The notes under the pieces are model-generated. The model was given only the letters and a program-made list of their open reading frames with translations. It made no database searches and had not been told where the DNA came from. The position numbers and the translations under genes were made by a program. DNA of 64,000 bases from Sporobacter termitidis DSM 10068 (GTDB lineage: Bacteria; Bacillota; Clostridia; Oscillospirales; Oscillospiraceae). Positions 17,263 through 25,800 of this stretch are shown here, piece after piece (positions within the stretch are counted from its first letter, which is position 1; the number at the start of each line of letters is the position of its first letter). Location: positions 1-64,000 of the forward strand of contig NZ_FQXV01000009.1 in NCBI RefSeq assembly GCF_900130065.1, in the 5' to 3' direction.

Positions 17263-18087
17263 ATGAAAGCTTTAAAGAAGGCCCTCACCTCCAGGCAAAT
17301 GGTGACGGTCGTCTGGGTCATCGGCCTCATCGTCCTCTGGGAGATCGGCGCCACGGTGATCGCCCAGACGAAGCGGACGCCGGAAAATACGCTGCCGCAC
17401 CTGTACCAGATCGTGGCCTCCGTGTTTTCCACGAATCTCGTCAACGGCAAGCAGACGGCGATAGAGCTGGTGCTGTCAAACGCCGGGGTCACCCTGGCCC
17501 GCGCGGGGACCGGGTTCCTGATCGGCGCCGTTATCGGCTTTATTCTGGCGCTCGTCATGAATCTCTTCCGGCCGGCGGAGAAAATCGCCTTTCCGTACCT
17601 GATGATCATCCAGATGATCCCCATCCTCGGTATGGCCCCGATCATCCTGGCCATCACGAAGGACATCAACAAGAGCCGGACCATCATCGCGGCGATACTG
17701 ACCTTTTATCCCGTGGCCACAAACGCCCTGGCCGGCTTCAAGGCCGTGGAGCGCGAAAAGCACGAGCTCATGTATTCGCTGGCGGCCAGCAAGTTCCAGG
17801 TGTACACAAAGCTGCTGATCCCCTCCTGCATCCCCTATCTGTTCACCGGACTGAAGATCTCGGCCCCCATGGCCATCACCGCCTCGATCCTGGTGGATAC
17901 GCTGCAGGGCGGCAGCGGGCTCGGCACGATGCTGTCCCAGTCTCTCAAGCACGCCATGACCATCTACGTCTTCTGGCAGATCGTCTTTGTCAGCGCCATC
18001 ATCGGCATTTTGAGCTATTACCTGATGGGCCTTCTCGAAAAAGTCGCCATGAACCGGCGGGGAAGGCTTTTGAGGGTGAGAAAATGA
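17263..18087 (+). CDS. ABC transporter permease 1 (SsuC/TauC-like)
   Basis: Membrane permease of 274 residues with about six hydrophobic helices. The cytosolic coupling loop reads NALAGFKAVEREKHELMYSL, the EAA-type motif of the family. It starts 2 bases after the ATPase stop, with GAGGGGG ahead, and overlaps the second permease by 4 bases. It should pair with that permease as a heterodimer. Confidence 0.92.
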   Translation: MKALKKALTSRQMVTVVWVIGLIVLWEIGATVIAQTKRTPENTLPHLYQIVASVFSTNLVNGKQTAIELVLSNAGVTLARAGTGFLIGAVIGFILALVMNLFRPAEKIAFPYLMIIQMIPILGMAPIILAITKDINKSRTIIAAILTFYPVATNALAGFKAVEREKHELMYSLAASKFQVYTKLLIPSCIPYLFTGLKISAPMAITASILVDTLQGGSGLGTMLSQSLKHAMTIYVFWQIVFVSAIIGILSYYLMGLLEKVAMNRRGRLLRVRK

Positions 18088-18890
18088 AGAAGTTTAAAAA
18101 CAAATTCAACAAAGAAACCATCACCTCGGTGGCGTATCCCGTGGCGTTCGGCATCCTGATCGTCGTCCTCTGGCAGACGCAGCTTCTCCACAAGCTCATC
18201 GGGACCGACACGTTCACGCTGCCTTTGCCGGGCCGCATCTTCCACATCATCGGAGACAACTTCGGCGCCATCATGAAGAACGTGGAGGCCACGCTCATCG
18301 TGGCTCTGGGCGGGCTGGTGCTCGGCTCCCTCTTAGGCTACGTGCTGGGCATCGTGGCGGCTGTTTTCACCAAGTGGGGCAAGGGCGGGCTCACCATCGC
18401 CTCGGCCTTCAACGCCATACCGATCATCGCCATCGCGCCCATCATGAACAACCTCACCAAAGACTTTAGCAAGGACCCCAACGTCCGCAGCATGCTGGCG
18501 AAAATGCTCGTCGTTATGCTGACGTGCACCGTGGCGATGAGCATCAACGCCTACCGCGGGCTCACCGAACTCAAGCCGTACTCGGAGGACCTGATGAAGT
18601 CCTACGCGGCGGGCAAATGGACGATTTTCAAAAAGCTCCGGCTCCCCAGCAGCGTGCCGTACATCTTTACGGCGCTCCGGGTCAGTGTGCCGGCCAGCAT
18701 CATCTCCGCGCTCGTCAGCGAATATTTCGCCGAGTACATCGTCGGCGTCGGGCGCGCGATCCGCGAAAACATCGTCCTGTCGCAGTACGCCACAGCCTGG
18801 GCCTATATCGTCGTGGCCTGCGTCATCGGCATCATTCTCTACGCCGTGCTCCTCATCGCCGAAGGTATTTTGCTGAAAGGCCGGAGATAA
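18084..18890 (+). CDS. ABC transporter permease 2 (SsuC/TauC-like)
   Basis: Second permease, 268 residues, about six helices, with EAA-type loop NAYRGLTELKPYSEDLMKSY. The ATG at 18084 overlaps the previous stop (ATGA), indicating translational coupling. A much longer frame open upstream of this ATG is only a shadow of the first permease gene. Two non-identical permeases with one ATPase is also the arrangement of known pyrimidine and riboflavin importers of this class. Confidence 0.92.
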   Translation: MKKFKNKFNKETITSVAYPVAFGILIVVLWQTQLLHKLIGTDTFTLPLPGRIFHIIGDNFGAIMKNVEATLIVALGGLVLGSLLGYVLGIVAAVFTKWGKGGLTIASAFNAIPIIAIAPIMNNLTKDFSKDPNVRSMLAKMLVVMLTCTVAMSINAYRGLTELKPYSEDLMKSYAAGKWTIFKKLRLPSSVPYIFTALRVSVPASIISALVSEYFAEYIVGVGRAIRENIVLSQYATAWAYIVVACVIGIILYAVLLIAEGILLKGRR

Positions 18891-18941
18891 CCGGCCGTCG
18901 GCTCAATATAAAACAGCTTTATATGACAAGGAGGAAAAATC

Positions 18942-20126
18942 ATGAAAAAAGAAAGTACCACCAAGTTTTCAAAAATATGTACGCTGCTGCTTGCCGGCGC
19001 CATGACCGTGCTCACCTTTGCCGGATGCGGAACGTCGTCCGGGAGCGCGTCGTCCCCCTCTCCCTCGGTATCCGCCTCGGCCGAGGCGTCGGCTTCCCCG
19101 TCGGCCTCCGAGGCCGCGGGCCTGTACTACGGCAGCGCCGCCACGGCGGAGAGCGTCGTGAAGGACGCCGCCGGCAAGGGCAAGGTCGGCAACTGGGGCC
19201 TCGGCAACGAATACGAGATTCAGGCGCTCCTGAGCAAGTACGGCCTGCCCACCACCTTCCTCAGCCAGGCGTTTGACATGAACGGCTTTGACGACGACAC
19301 CATCGCGCTGGCCTCCGCCATGACGTACAACGAGCTCGGCCTCGTCAAGAACAGCTACGAGGGCGGCTACAGCTACGGCGACAAGGTCAAAACCATCGAC
19401 ATGAACGAGGAAGGCGTGGCAATGCTGGAAGACAACATCTTCACCACCAGCGCCTTTGCCAAAGCCAATCCGAACACCGTGACGGCGTTCCTCTACGCCT
19501 CCCTCAAGGGCTGGGAATACGCGGTCGCCAATCCGGAGGAGGCCGCGGAAATCTGCTACAAATACGGCTCCTCCGTCTCCGCAGATCACCAGGCGTACAT
19601 GGCCGACGAGGTGGAAAAGCTCGTCACCACCGACACGAAGGGCAGCGCCGTCAGTAAAATCGGCAACATGGACGAAGCCGCCATGCAGCAGACGCTGGAC
19701 CTGGCCAAGAAGTACATCAAGCTGGACGACTCCGTCGCGGCCTCTAAGCTCCAGTCCCTCACGCTGGACGATATCCGCGACACCTCCTACTGGGCGGCGG
19801 CGTCCGCGAGCACCGACGGCAAGTTCGGCGCCCCCGAGAAGACGGATATCTCCATCCAGCTGAAGTGGCTGCCCGACGCGCAGTTCATGGGCTACTACGT
19901 GGCGCTCGACAAGGGCTACTATAAAGACGTGGGCCTCAACGTCACCATCGTCCCGGGCGGCGGCGACATCAGCGAGACGACGGCCGTCAACAGCGGGCAG
20001 GTCGACTTCGGCGTGACGTGGGTCTCCAACCTGATCGCGGCCAACGCCGGCGGCATGAGCCTCACCGAGGTCGCCCAGATCTTCCAGAGATCAGGCCTCG
20101 TTCTCGTCTACAAGATCAACGGGTAA
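18942..20126 (+). CDS. NMT1/THI5-like binding lipoprotein with circularly permuted domain order
   Basis: Solute-binding lipoprotein of 394 residues with a lipobox ending FAGC (Cys29) and a Ser/Ala linker. Unusually, the segment that normally starts these proteins (TDISIQLKWLPDAQFMGYY...) lies at the C-terminus, residues 301-394, ending IFQRSGLVLVYKING. The segment normally following it (GKVGNWGLGNEYEIQALL...) is near the N-terminus, about residue 78 on. The family's usual C-terminal helix runs directly into the displaced N-terminal part through a short linker. All parts are present once, so this looks like a circular permutation rather than a truncation. It serves the importer just upstream; uracil-type ligands are inferred. 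Confidence 0.85.
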   Translation: MKKESTTKFSKICTLLLAGAMTVLTFAGCGTSSGSASSPSPSVSASAEASASPSASEAAGLYYGSAATAESVVKDAAGKGKVGNWGLGNEYEIQALLSKYGLPTTFLSQAFDMNGFDDDTIALASAMTYNELGLVKNSYEGGYSYGDKVKTIDMNEEGVAMLEDNIFTTSAFAKANPNTVTAFLYASLKGWEYAVANPEEAAEICYKYGSSVSADHQAYMADEVEKLVTTDTKGSAVSKIGNMDEAAMQQTLDLAKKYIKLDDSVAASKLQSLTLDDIRDTSYWAAASASTDGKFGAPEKTDISIQLKWLPDAQFMGYYVALDKGYYKDVGLNVTIVPGGGDISETTAVNSGQVDFGVTWVSNLIAANAGGMSLTEVAQIFQRSGLVLVYKING

Positions 20127-20358
20127 ATAAACATTCGGGAAACGGCGGGCGGCCAACGGCCGTCCCTACGGCGGAACCTGTAAAAGCCCGTAGGGGGCGA
20201 TGCCCACATCGCCCCGCCGTTCCTAAGCCTCCCTCGTCCAAGGGAGGCAAGGACGTATCGGACAGACTGGAGCTTAGAAACCGAATCGATGCACAAGGCT
20301 CCCCGCCCTCTCATTCATTCGGTTTCTAACCTGCATTTTGTGTATTGGAGGTTTGACT
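20127..20358. repeat. Intergenic repeats before the dihydropyrimidinase gene
   Basis: GTAGGG-type palindromes (about 20148-20224) and a CCTCCCTCG...GGGAGG hairpin (about 20229-20250) are followed by a long inverted repeat. Its perfect 13-bp arms, TTAGAAACCGAAT and ATTCGGTTTCTAA, lie about 36 bases apart within 20275-20328. The latter ends about 20 bases before the ribosome site and could affect expression of the gene. Confidence 0.7.
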
Positions 20359-21726
20359 ATGGATCTACTGATAAAAAACGGCACTGTCGTCACCGCCGAC
20401 GAGAGCTTTATCGCCGATATCGCCGTGGAAAACGGAAAAATTGCCTGTATCGGACAAAACCTGTCCGTTGACGCCAAACAAACAGTCGACGCCGCCGGGA
20501 AGCTGGTGCTGCCCGGCGCCATCGACGCGCACACCCATCTGGCCATGCCCTTCGGCGGGACGGTGTCGGCGGACGGCTACCTGGCCGGGACCCGCGCGGC
20601 CGCCTGCGGCGGCGTCACGACGGTGTTCGACTACCCCATGCAGAAAAAGGGCATGGGCATCATGGAGATCATCGAAGCAAGAAAGGCCATGTGTGACCCC
20701 GAGGCCTGCGTGGACTACGCGTTCCACTGCATCATCACGGATTTGAACGGCGGGGCGCTCCTCGACGAGTTCCAGGCCGCGGTCGATAACGGCATCACCA
20801 GCTTCAAATGCTTTCTGGTCTATAAAAAAGAGGGCATGATGGTCGACGACGCAACGCTCATCAAGGTTCTGCTGAAAGCCAAAGAGGTCGGCGCCATCAC
20901 CAACATCCACGCCGAGAACCCTGATGTCATCGACATGAACATCGAAAAATTCCTGAAGGAAGGCAAAACCTCGGCCTGGTACCATTACCTGTCGCGGCCG
21001 GAGTTCGTGGAGGCCGAGGCCGACAAGCGGGCCGTCCACTGGGCCAAATCCGTGGGCGCGCCGCTCTACATCGTGCACATGGCCGACAAGGAGGGCCTGG
21101 AGGCCGCCATTGCGGCGAAGCTCGAGGGCCACGACATCTATGTGGAAACGTGCCCGCAGTATCTGGAATTCACCTGCGACGTTTACAAGCGGGAGGACGG
21201 CCGGAACTTCGTCTGCTCGCCCCCGATGAAAGGCGAGGAGAGCCGCGAGGCCCTGTGGGACGCCATTAAAACCGGCCTCATCGACACCGTCGCCACCGAC
21301 CACTGCCCCTTCCAGAGCTATGAAAAGGACTGGGGCAAGGACGATTTCACCAAAATTCCCAACGGATGCGCCGGCGTTGAGAATCTCTATCCGTATATGC
21401 TGTCCGCGGCGGGCGCGGGGAAAATTACGTGGAGCCGCGCCGTGGCGCTGTGCGCCACGAACCCGGCGAAGATTTTCGGCTGCACGCAGAAGGGCTCCCT
21501 GGCGCCCGGCAAGGACGCGGACATCGTCGTTTACGACCCGAAAAAGGACTTTACGATTTCCGTTTCCAACATGCATTCCGACTACGACCACACGATCTGG
21601 GAGGGCAAAACCCTTCACGGCTACCCTGTTCAGACGTACGTGCGCGGCAGGCTCGTCTATGACAACGGCGCTTTCGTGGGCCAGCCGGGCTACGGCGAAT
21701 TCGTCAAGCGCGCGCCGAAAATCTGA
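20359..21726 (+). CDS. Dihydropyrimidinase/hydantoinase
   Basis: Cyclic amidohydrolase of 455 residues that opens dihydrouracil or dihydrothymine rings to N-carbamoyl-beta-amino acids. Metal ligands are visible: DAHTHL (His58, His60), the carboxylated-lysine motif SFKCFLVYK (Lys156), His184 in NIHAEN, a later YIVHMADKEG, and Asp in ATDHCPF. These match dihydropyrimidinase better than allantoinase or dihydroorotase. GGAGGT lies 6 bases before the ATG at 20359. It is followed after 17 bases by the preA-like gene, giving the order of the reductive pathway enzymes. Confidence 0.92.
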   Translation: MDLLIKNGTVVTADESFIADIAVENGKIACIGQNLSVDAKQTVDAAGKLVLPGAIDAHTHLAMPFGGTVSADGYLAGTRAAACGGVTTVFDYPMQKKGMGIMEIIEARKAMCDPEACVDYAFHCIITDLNGGALLDEFQAAVDNGITSFKCFLVYKKEGMMVDDATLIKVLLKAKEVGAITNIHAENPDVIDMNIEKFLKEGKTSAWYHYLSRPEFVEAEADKRAVHWAKSVGAPLYIVHMADKEGLEAAIAAKLEGHDIYVETCPQYLEFTCDVYKREDGRNFVCSPPMKGEESREALWDAIKTGLIDTVATDHCPFQSYEKDWGKDDFTKIPNGCAGVENLYPYMLSAAGAGKITWSRAVALCATNPAKIFGCTQKGSLAPGKDADIVVYDPKKDFTISVSNMHSDYDHTIWEGKTLHGYPVQTYVRGRLVYDNGAFVGQPGYGEFVKRAPKI

Positions 21727-21743
21727 AAAGCGAGGTGCGACCT

Positions 21744-23267
21744 ATGAATAATCCGGCTTATAGAGACGTTTCGCTCCCGGAGGAGGTCGGCGGCTGCCTT
21801 TTGTGCGCCGGGGCCCCCTGCCGAAAGGCCTGCCCGTACGGCGTGGCGGCGGACACCATTATCCGCTCGCTCCGGTTTGAAAACTTTTCGGGCGCGGCGA
21901 ACAGGCTGCCGGAGCCCGTCCCCTGTGCGTCCTGCGCCACGAAGGACTGTTTATCGGCCTGCCTGAAGGGCAAAATGAGCCGACCGGTCCCCGTTGACGA
22001 GATCATGCTGACGGCGTCGACCTACGACAGGCTTTCGTCGGAAGATACGGACCTGTCCATCGATTTTTGCGGCGTCCGCTGCGAAAACCCGTTTTTCCTC
22101 TCCTCTTCCGTCGTCGGCAGCAACTATGAGATGGTTGCCAAAGCCTTTGAGATGGGCTGGGCGGGCGTGGCTTTCAAGACGATCGGGACGTTTGCCGCCA
22201 ACGAGGTGTCGCCCAGGTTCGACGCGCTGACGAAGGAATCTGTCCCCTTTGTCGGCTTCAAGAACATCGAGCAGATCTCCGAGCACCCGCTCAACGAAAA
22301 TCTCGCCTATCTCCGCCAGCTGAAGAAGGATTTCCCCACGAAGGTCATCGTTGCCTCCATCATGGGGCAGGACGAGGCGGAGTGGACCTATCTGGCCGAG
22401 GTGATGACGGCCGCCGGCGCCGACATCCTCGAGTGTAACTTTTCCTGCCCGCACATGGCCGCAAACGGCTTAGGCTCCGACGTGGGCCAGAACCCCGAGC
22501 TCGTCGCCGCCTATACCCGCGCCACGCGACGGGGCACACACCTGCCGATCCTGGCCAAAATGACCCCGAACATCGGCAACATGGAGCTGCCGGCCATCGC
22601 GGCCATTGAGGCCGGCGCCACGGGCATCGCGGCCATCAACACCATCAAAAGCATCATGAACGTGAACCTGGACACCTTTGCCTCCGGCCCCGACGTCCAG
22701 GGCAGGACGAGCGTGGGCGGCTACTCCGGCAAGGCGGTAAAGCCCATCGCGCTCCGCTTTATCCAGGCCATGAAAAGCTGCGACAAGCTCGCCGGCGTGC
22801 CGGTGAGCGGCATGGGCGGCATCGAAACATGGCGGGACGCCGCGGAGTTCATGGCCCTCGGGTGCGAGAACATCCAGGTGACAACGTCCGTCATGCAGTA
22901 CGGCTACAGGATCATCGAGGATATGATCGAGGGCATGCGGCTGTATCTCGCCGCCCGCGGGTATAAGAGCGTGGGCGAGATCGTGGGCCGCGCGCTCCCC
23001 AATATCCTGCCGGCGGAGGCGCTGGACAGGGACAGCATCTGCTATCCCCGGTTCGACAGGTCCAAATGCGTCGGCTGCGGCCGGTGCTGTCTGTCCTGCT
23101 ATGACGGCGGCCACCAGGCGCTCCGGCAGGATGACAAAACGGGCCGGCCTGTGATGGACGCCCGCCGCTGCGTGGGCTGCCACCTGTGCGTGGCCGTCTG
23201 CCCGGCCGGGGCCGTGTCGCCGGGGGTGCGCGTGACGAAAGACAGAATCATTTCAAACGTCGGTTAA
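21744..23267 (+). CDS. preA: Dihydropyrimidine dehydrogenase PreA with N-terminal PreT-like Fe-S lobe
   Basis: Flavoprotein of 507 residues reducing uracil or thymine. Residues about 104-410 are very like E. coli PreA, including ECNFSCPHM with the catalytic Cys235, AKMTPNIG, and SGYSGKAVKPIALRF. Two [4Fe-4S] ferredoxin motifs lie at the C-terminus (CVGCGRCCLSC from Cys442, then CVGCHLCVAVC). Unlike PreA, about 100 extra N-terminal residues carry Cys18, 21, 26, 30 and Cys61, 64, 69, 73, resembling the Fe-S lobe of PreT. No FAD or NAD(P)H domain and no preT gene is present here, so the electron donor is unclear. ATG 21744 has GAGGTG upstream. Confidence 0.93.
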   Translation: MNNPAYRDVSLPEEVGGCLLCAGAPCRKACPYGVAADTIIRSLRFENFSGAANRLPEPVPCASCATKDCLSACLKGKMSRPVPVDEIMLTASTYDRLSSEDTDLSIDFCGVRCENPFFLSSSVVGSNYEMVAKAFEMGWAGVAFKTIGTFAANEVSPRFDALTKESVPFVGFKNIEQISEHPLNENLAYLRQLKKDFPTKVIVASIMGQDEAEWTYLAEVMTAAGADILECNFSCPHMAANGLGSDVGQNPELVAAYTRATRRGTHLPILAKMTPNIGNMELPAIAAIEAGATGIAAINTIKSIMNVNLDTFASGPDVQGRTSVGGYSGKAVKPIALRFIQAMKSCDKLAGVPVSGMGGIETWRDAAEFMALGCENIQVTTSVMQYGYRIIEDMIEGMRLYLAARGYKSVGEIVGRALPNILPAEALDRDSICYPRFDRSKCVGCGRCCLSCYDGGHQALRQDDKTGRPVMDARRCVGCHLCVAVCPAGAVSPGVRVTKDRIISNVG

Positions 23268-23285
23268 ATTAAGGAGGGCATTTTC

Positions 23286-24515
23286 ATGATTTCATGCAGC
23301 TTAGAGCGCTTGGACGATAAAATCAAAACCTTCAGCAAATTCGGCGACACCGGCAAGGGCGGCATCACCCGGTTCTCGCTGTCCCACGAGGCGACGGCCG
23401 CCAGGGCCGAATTCAAAAAAAGGATGGAGGCGCTGGGGGCCACCGTCGTCACCGACGATATGGCCAACATGTACGCCACGCTCCCCGGCGCCGAGGACCT
23501 GCCCGCCATCGCCACCGGGTCGCACCTGGACTCCGTCCGTCAGGGCGGCAATTACGACGGCGTGCTGGGCGTGCTCGCGGCCATGGAGGCCGCTGAAACA
23601 ATCGTCCGGGAAAACATCCCCCATCGCCACCCGATCACCGTCGTCGTCTGGACCAACGAGGAGGGCGCCCGTTTCGAGCCCGCTATGATGTCCTCGGGCG
23701 TCATCACCGGCAAATTCGACAAAGCGGCGATGCTGAAATCGTTTGCCAAGGACGTGCCGGGCTACAGCTTCGGGGAAGCGCTGGAGAAAAGCGGCTACAA
23801 GGGCAGCGAGGAAAACCGCCTGACGGCCGACAAATACGCCGCGCTCATTGAGCTGCATATCGAACAGGGCCCGGTGCTGGACAGCGAGGGCATCGATATC
23901 GGCGTTGTCGAAGGCGTGTGCGGGATGATCAACTATGAGTTCACGTTCACCGGACAGGCCGGCCACGCCGGCACCACGCCGATGAAATACAGGAAGGACG
24001 CGCTTTACGCCGCCGTCAAGGCGATCCAGCACCTCCACGACGAGCTCGACAGGCTGGACAGCAGGCTGGTGTACACCACCGGCAAGATCTCCTGCCACCC
24101 GAACATCCACACCATCATTCCCGGCGAGGTGAAATTCACCCTGGACGCCAGGCACCAGGACCCGAAGGTCCTCAAAAAGGTGATGGATATCATCAAAAAG
24201 ATGCCGGCGGAGATAGAGAAATGCAAAACCGGCTATAGGGAAGACTGGTCGCGCAAGACGGTGAATTTCACGCCCGGGCTGGTGGACATCGTGGAGCGGT
24301 GCGCCAGGGAATACGGCTACTCCAGCCGCCGCATGTACAGCGGGCCGGGCCATGACGCCCAGTACCTCATCGACCTCATCCCCACGACGATGATCTTTGT
24401 CCCCAGCGTCGGCGGCCACAGCCACAGCGAGCTGGAACACACCCCCACCGAGAGCTGCCTCAAGGGCGTCAACGTCCTGCTGGACACGCTCCTCACCATC
24501 GACAGCACAAAATAA
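23286..24515 (+). CDS. Zn-dependent N-carbamoyl amidohydrolase (beta-ureidopropionase-like)
   Basis: M20-fold amidohydrolase of 409 residues in the hydantoinase/carbamoylase group. Metal-site motifs are GSHLDSVRQGGNYDGVLGV, NEEGARF and ELHIEQGPVL, with GPGHDAQ and a late SVGGHSHSE. Related enzymes release CO2 and ammonia from N-carbamoyl-beta-alanine or N-carbamoyl amino acids, or act on allantoate. Position right after preA and the dihydropyrimidinase points to N-carbamoyl-beta-alanine, giving beta-alanine for the aminotransferase. AAGGAGGG precedes the ATG. Gap to preA is 18 bases. Confidence 0.92.
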   Translation: MISCSLERLDDKIKTFSKFGDTGKGGITRFSLSHEATAARAEFKKRMEALGATVVTDDMANMYATLPGAEDLPAIATGSHLDSVRQGGNYDGVLGVLAAMEAAETIVRENIPHRHPITVVVWTNEEGARFEPAMMSSGVITGKFDKAAMLKSFAKDVPGYSFGEALEKSGYKGSEENRLTADKYAALIELHIEQGPVLDSEGIDIGVVEGVCGMINYEFTFTGQAGHAGTTPMKYRKDALYAAVKAIQHLHDELDRLDSRLVYTTGKISCHPNIHTIIPGEVKFTLDARHQDPKVLKKVMDIIKKMPAEIEKCKTGYREDWSRKTVNFTPGLVDIVERCAREYGYSSRRMYSGPGHDAQYLIDLIPTTMIFVPSVGGHSHSELEHTPTESCLKGVNVLLDTLLTIDSTK

Positions 24516-24526
24516 GGCTAATATTC

Positions 24527-24596
24527 GCGGACGGCCAATGGCCGTCCCTACGGCATGACTTATTGTTTTTCGTAGGGACGACCATTGGCCGTCCGC
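24527..24596. repeat. Large inverted repeat, 26-bp arms
   Basis: Arms 24527-24552 and 24571-24596 match with one G-T-type difference around an 18-base loop. It belongs to the CGTAGGGAC palindrome family and directly follows the pyrimidine operon, where it may end or stabilise the mRNA. Confidence 0.9.
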
Positions 24597-24758
24597 ATTT
24601 TTCGGCGCGGCGGGCATGCTTTGCCGTCATTTTTCTATTGTCAAACGCAGTTATTTTATGTAAATTAATGTCGGGTAAATTAATCGATGAATTATTGCCG
24701 AACCGCGCGCCGGCGGTGCCGCCGGCGTCCTCCGGAAGGCGCAGTTTTGGAGGAACGA

Positions 24759-25598
24759 ATGAAAAAGCTGAAGGAATATGGCCTGTGCGTGGCCGGCGCC
24801 CTGCTGGTGGCGGTGGGCGTCTATTTTTTCAAGGTGCCCAACCATTACTCCACCGGCGGCGTTTCCGGCGTGTCGATCATCCTCAGCGGCTATTTTCACC
24901 TGTCGTCGGCGGGCACGGTGCTGACGGCGATCAACCTGCTGATGCTGCTCCTCGGCTTTATATTCTGCGGGAAAGAGTGCGGCGTCAAAACCGTCATCGG
25001 GACGGTGACGCTTTCGGGGGCGATGCTCCTGCTGGAGAAATTCGTGCCGGTCCCGGCGCCCCTCACAAGCCAGCCCTTCCTGGAGCTCATTTATTCCGTG
25101 CTGCTGCCCGCCGTCGGCTCCGCGATTTTGTTCAACATCGGCGGGAGCACGGGCGGGACGGACATCGTGGCCATGCTCCTGAAAAAGCACGCCAGTATCA
25201 ACATCGGGGCGGCGCTTTTGTACAGCGACGCCGTCATCACGCTGGGGTCATTTCTGTTCGGGGTACAGGCCGGACTGTTCGCGCTCCTGGGCCTCGTGAT
25301 GAAGGCCACCGTCGTCGACCTTGTAATCGAAAACATCAACCTCTGTAAATGCGTCTCCATCGTGACGGCCCACAAGGACGAGATCAGCGACTACATAAAC
25401 GGCACCGTGGGGCGCGGCGCGACGGTCATTGAGGCCGAGGGCAGCTATACCCAGGAGCGGAAATACCTGATCATCACGGCCGTCACCCGCCTACAGGCGG
25501 CCTCCCTCCGCCGCTTTCTGCGCCAGAACTACCCCGAATCCTTCCTGATGATCACAAACTCCAGCGAAATCATCGGCAAAGGCTTCCGTGGCTTTTAA
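24759..25598 (+). CDS. YitT-family membrane protein (DUF161/DUF2179)
   Basis: Integral membrane protein of 279 residues. About five or six hydrophobic segments in the first 195 residues include the family motifs STGGVSGVSIIL and IGGSTGGTDIVAMLL. A soluble C-terminal domain of about 80 residues (DUF2179-like) begins near CVSIVTAHKDEISDYI and contains GRGATVIEAEGSYT. The family's biochemical role is unsettled. The ATG at 24759 follows GGAGG by 7 bases; earlier in-frame codons encode an Arg-rich non-protein-like stretch. It is a single gene with its own terminator. Confidence 0.9.
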   Translation: MKKLKEYGLCVAGALLVAVGVYFFKVPNHYSTGGVSGVSIILSGYFHLSSAGTVLTAINLLMLLLGFIFCGKECGVKTVIGTVTLSGAMLLLEKFVPVPAPLTSQPFLELIYSVLLPAVGSAILFNIGGSTGGTDIVAMLLKKHASINIGAALLYSDAVITLGSFLFGVQAGLFALLGLVMKATVVDLVIENINLCKCVSIVTAHKDEISDYINGTVGRGATVIEAEGSYTQERKYLIITAVTRLQAASLRRFLRQNYPESFLMITNSSEIIGKGFRGF

Positions 25599-25614
25599 GC
25601 AAATAAATAAAGCG

Positions 25615-25637
25615 GCCCGGCGCCGGCCGGGCTTTTT
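25615..25637 (+). terminator. Intrinsic terminator after the yitT-like gene
   Basis: GCCCGGC (25615-25621), loop GCCG, then GCCGGGC (25626-25632) and five T. Confidence 0.88.
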
Positions 25638-25720
25638 CAATGCCGGCGGGGCCGCAGGCCCGTCCGCCAGACACTGTACGCAAAAAAGCGCCCTGCTTGC
25701 TGCCGTAAGCAGGGTCCAGC

Positions 25721-25749
25721 TTGCTTCGGAGCAATAAAAAATATATAAT
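25721..25749 (+). promoter_or_regulatory. Promoter of the SLH hydrolase gene
   Basis: TTGCTT at 25721-25726, a 17-base spacer, and consensus TATAAT at 25744-25749. The start codon lies about 50 bases downstream. Confidence 0.7.
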
Positions 25750-25800
25750 AATGGCAGATTTGCATATGATTATATTTTTATGAAAACAATGGAGTGGATT

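Noticed and set aside
17226-18083. Long in-frame extension upstream of permease 2
   Set aside because: It lies fully inside permease 1 in another frame and encodes Arg/His/Gly-rich non-protein-like sequence; ATG 18084 with the ATGA overlap is the real start.
18942-20126. Frameshifted or truncated binding protein
   Set aside because: The frame is intact from lipobox to stop and every part of the fold is present once, only in rotated order.
20359-24515. Allantoin/purine ureide degradation instead of pyrimidine degradation
   Set aside because: The amidohydrolase could fit allantoate, but the strong PreA match between it and the dihydropyrimidinase favours pyrimidines.
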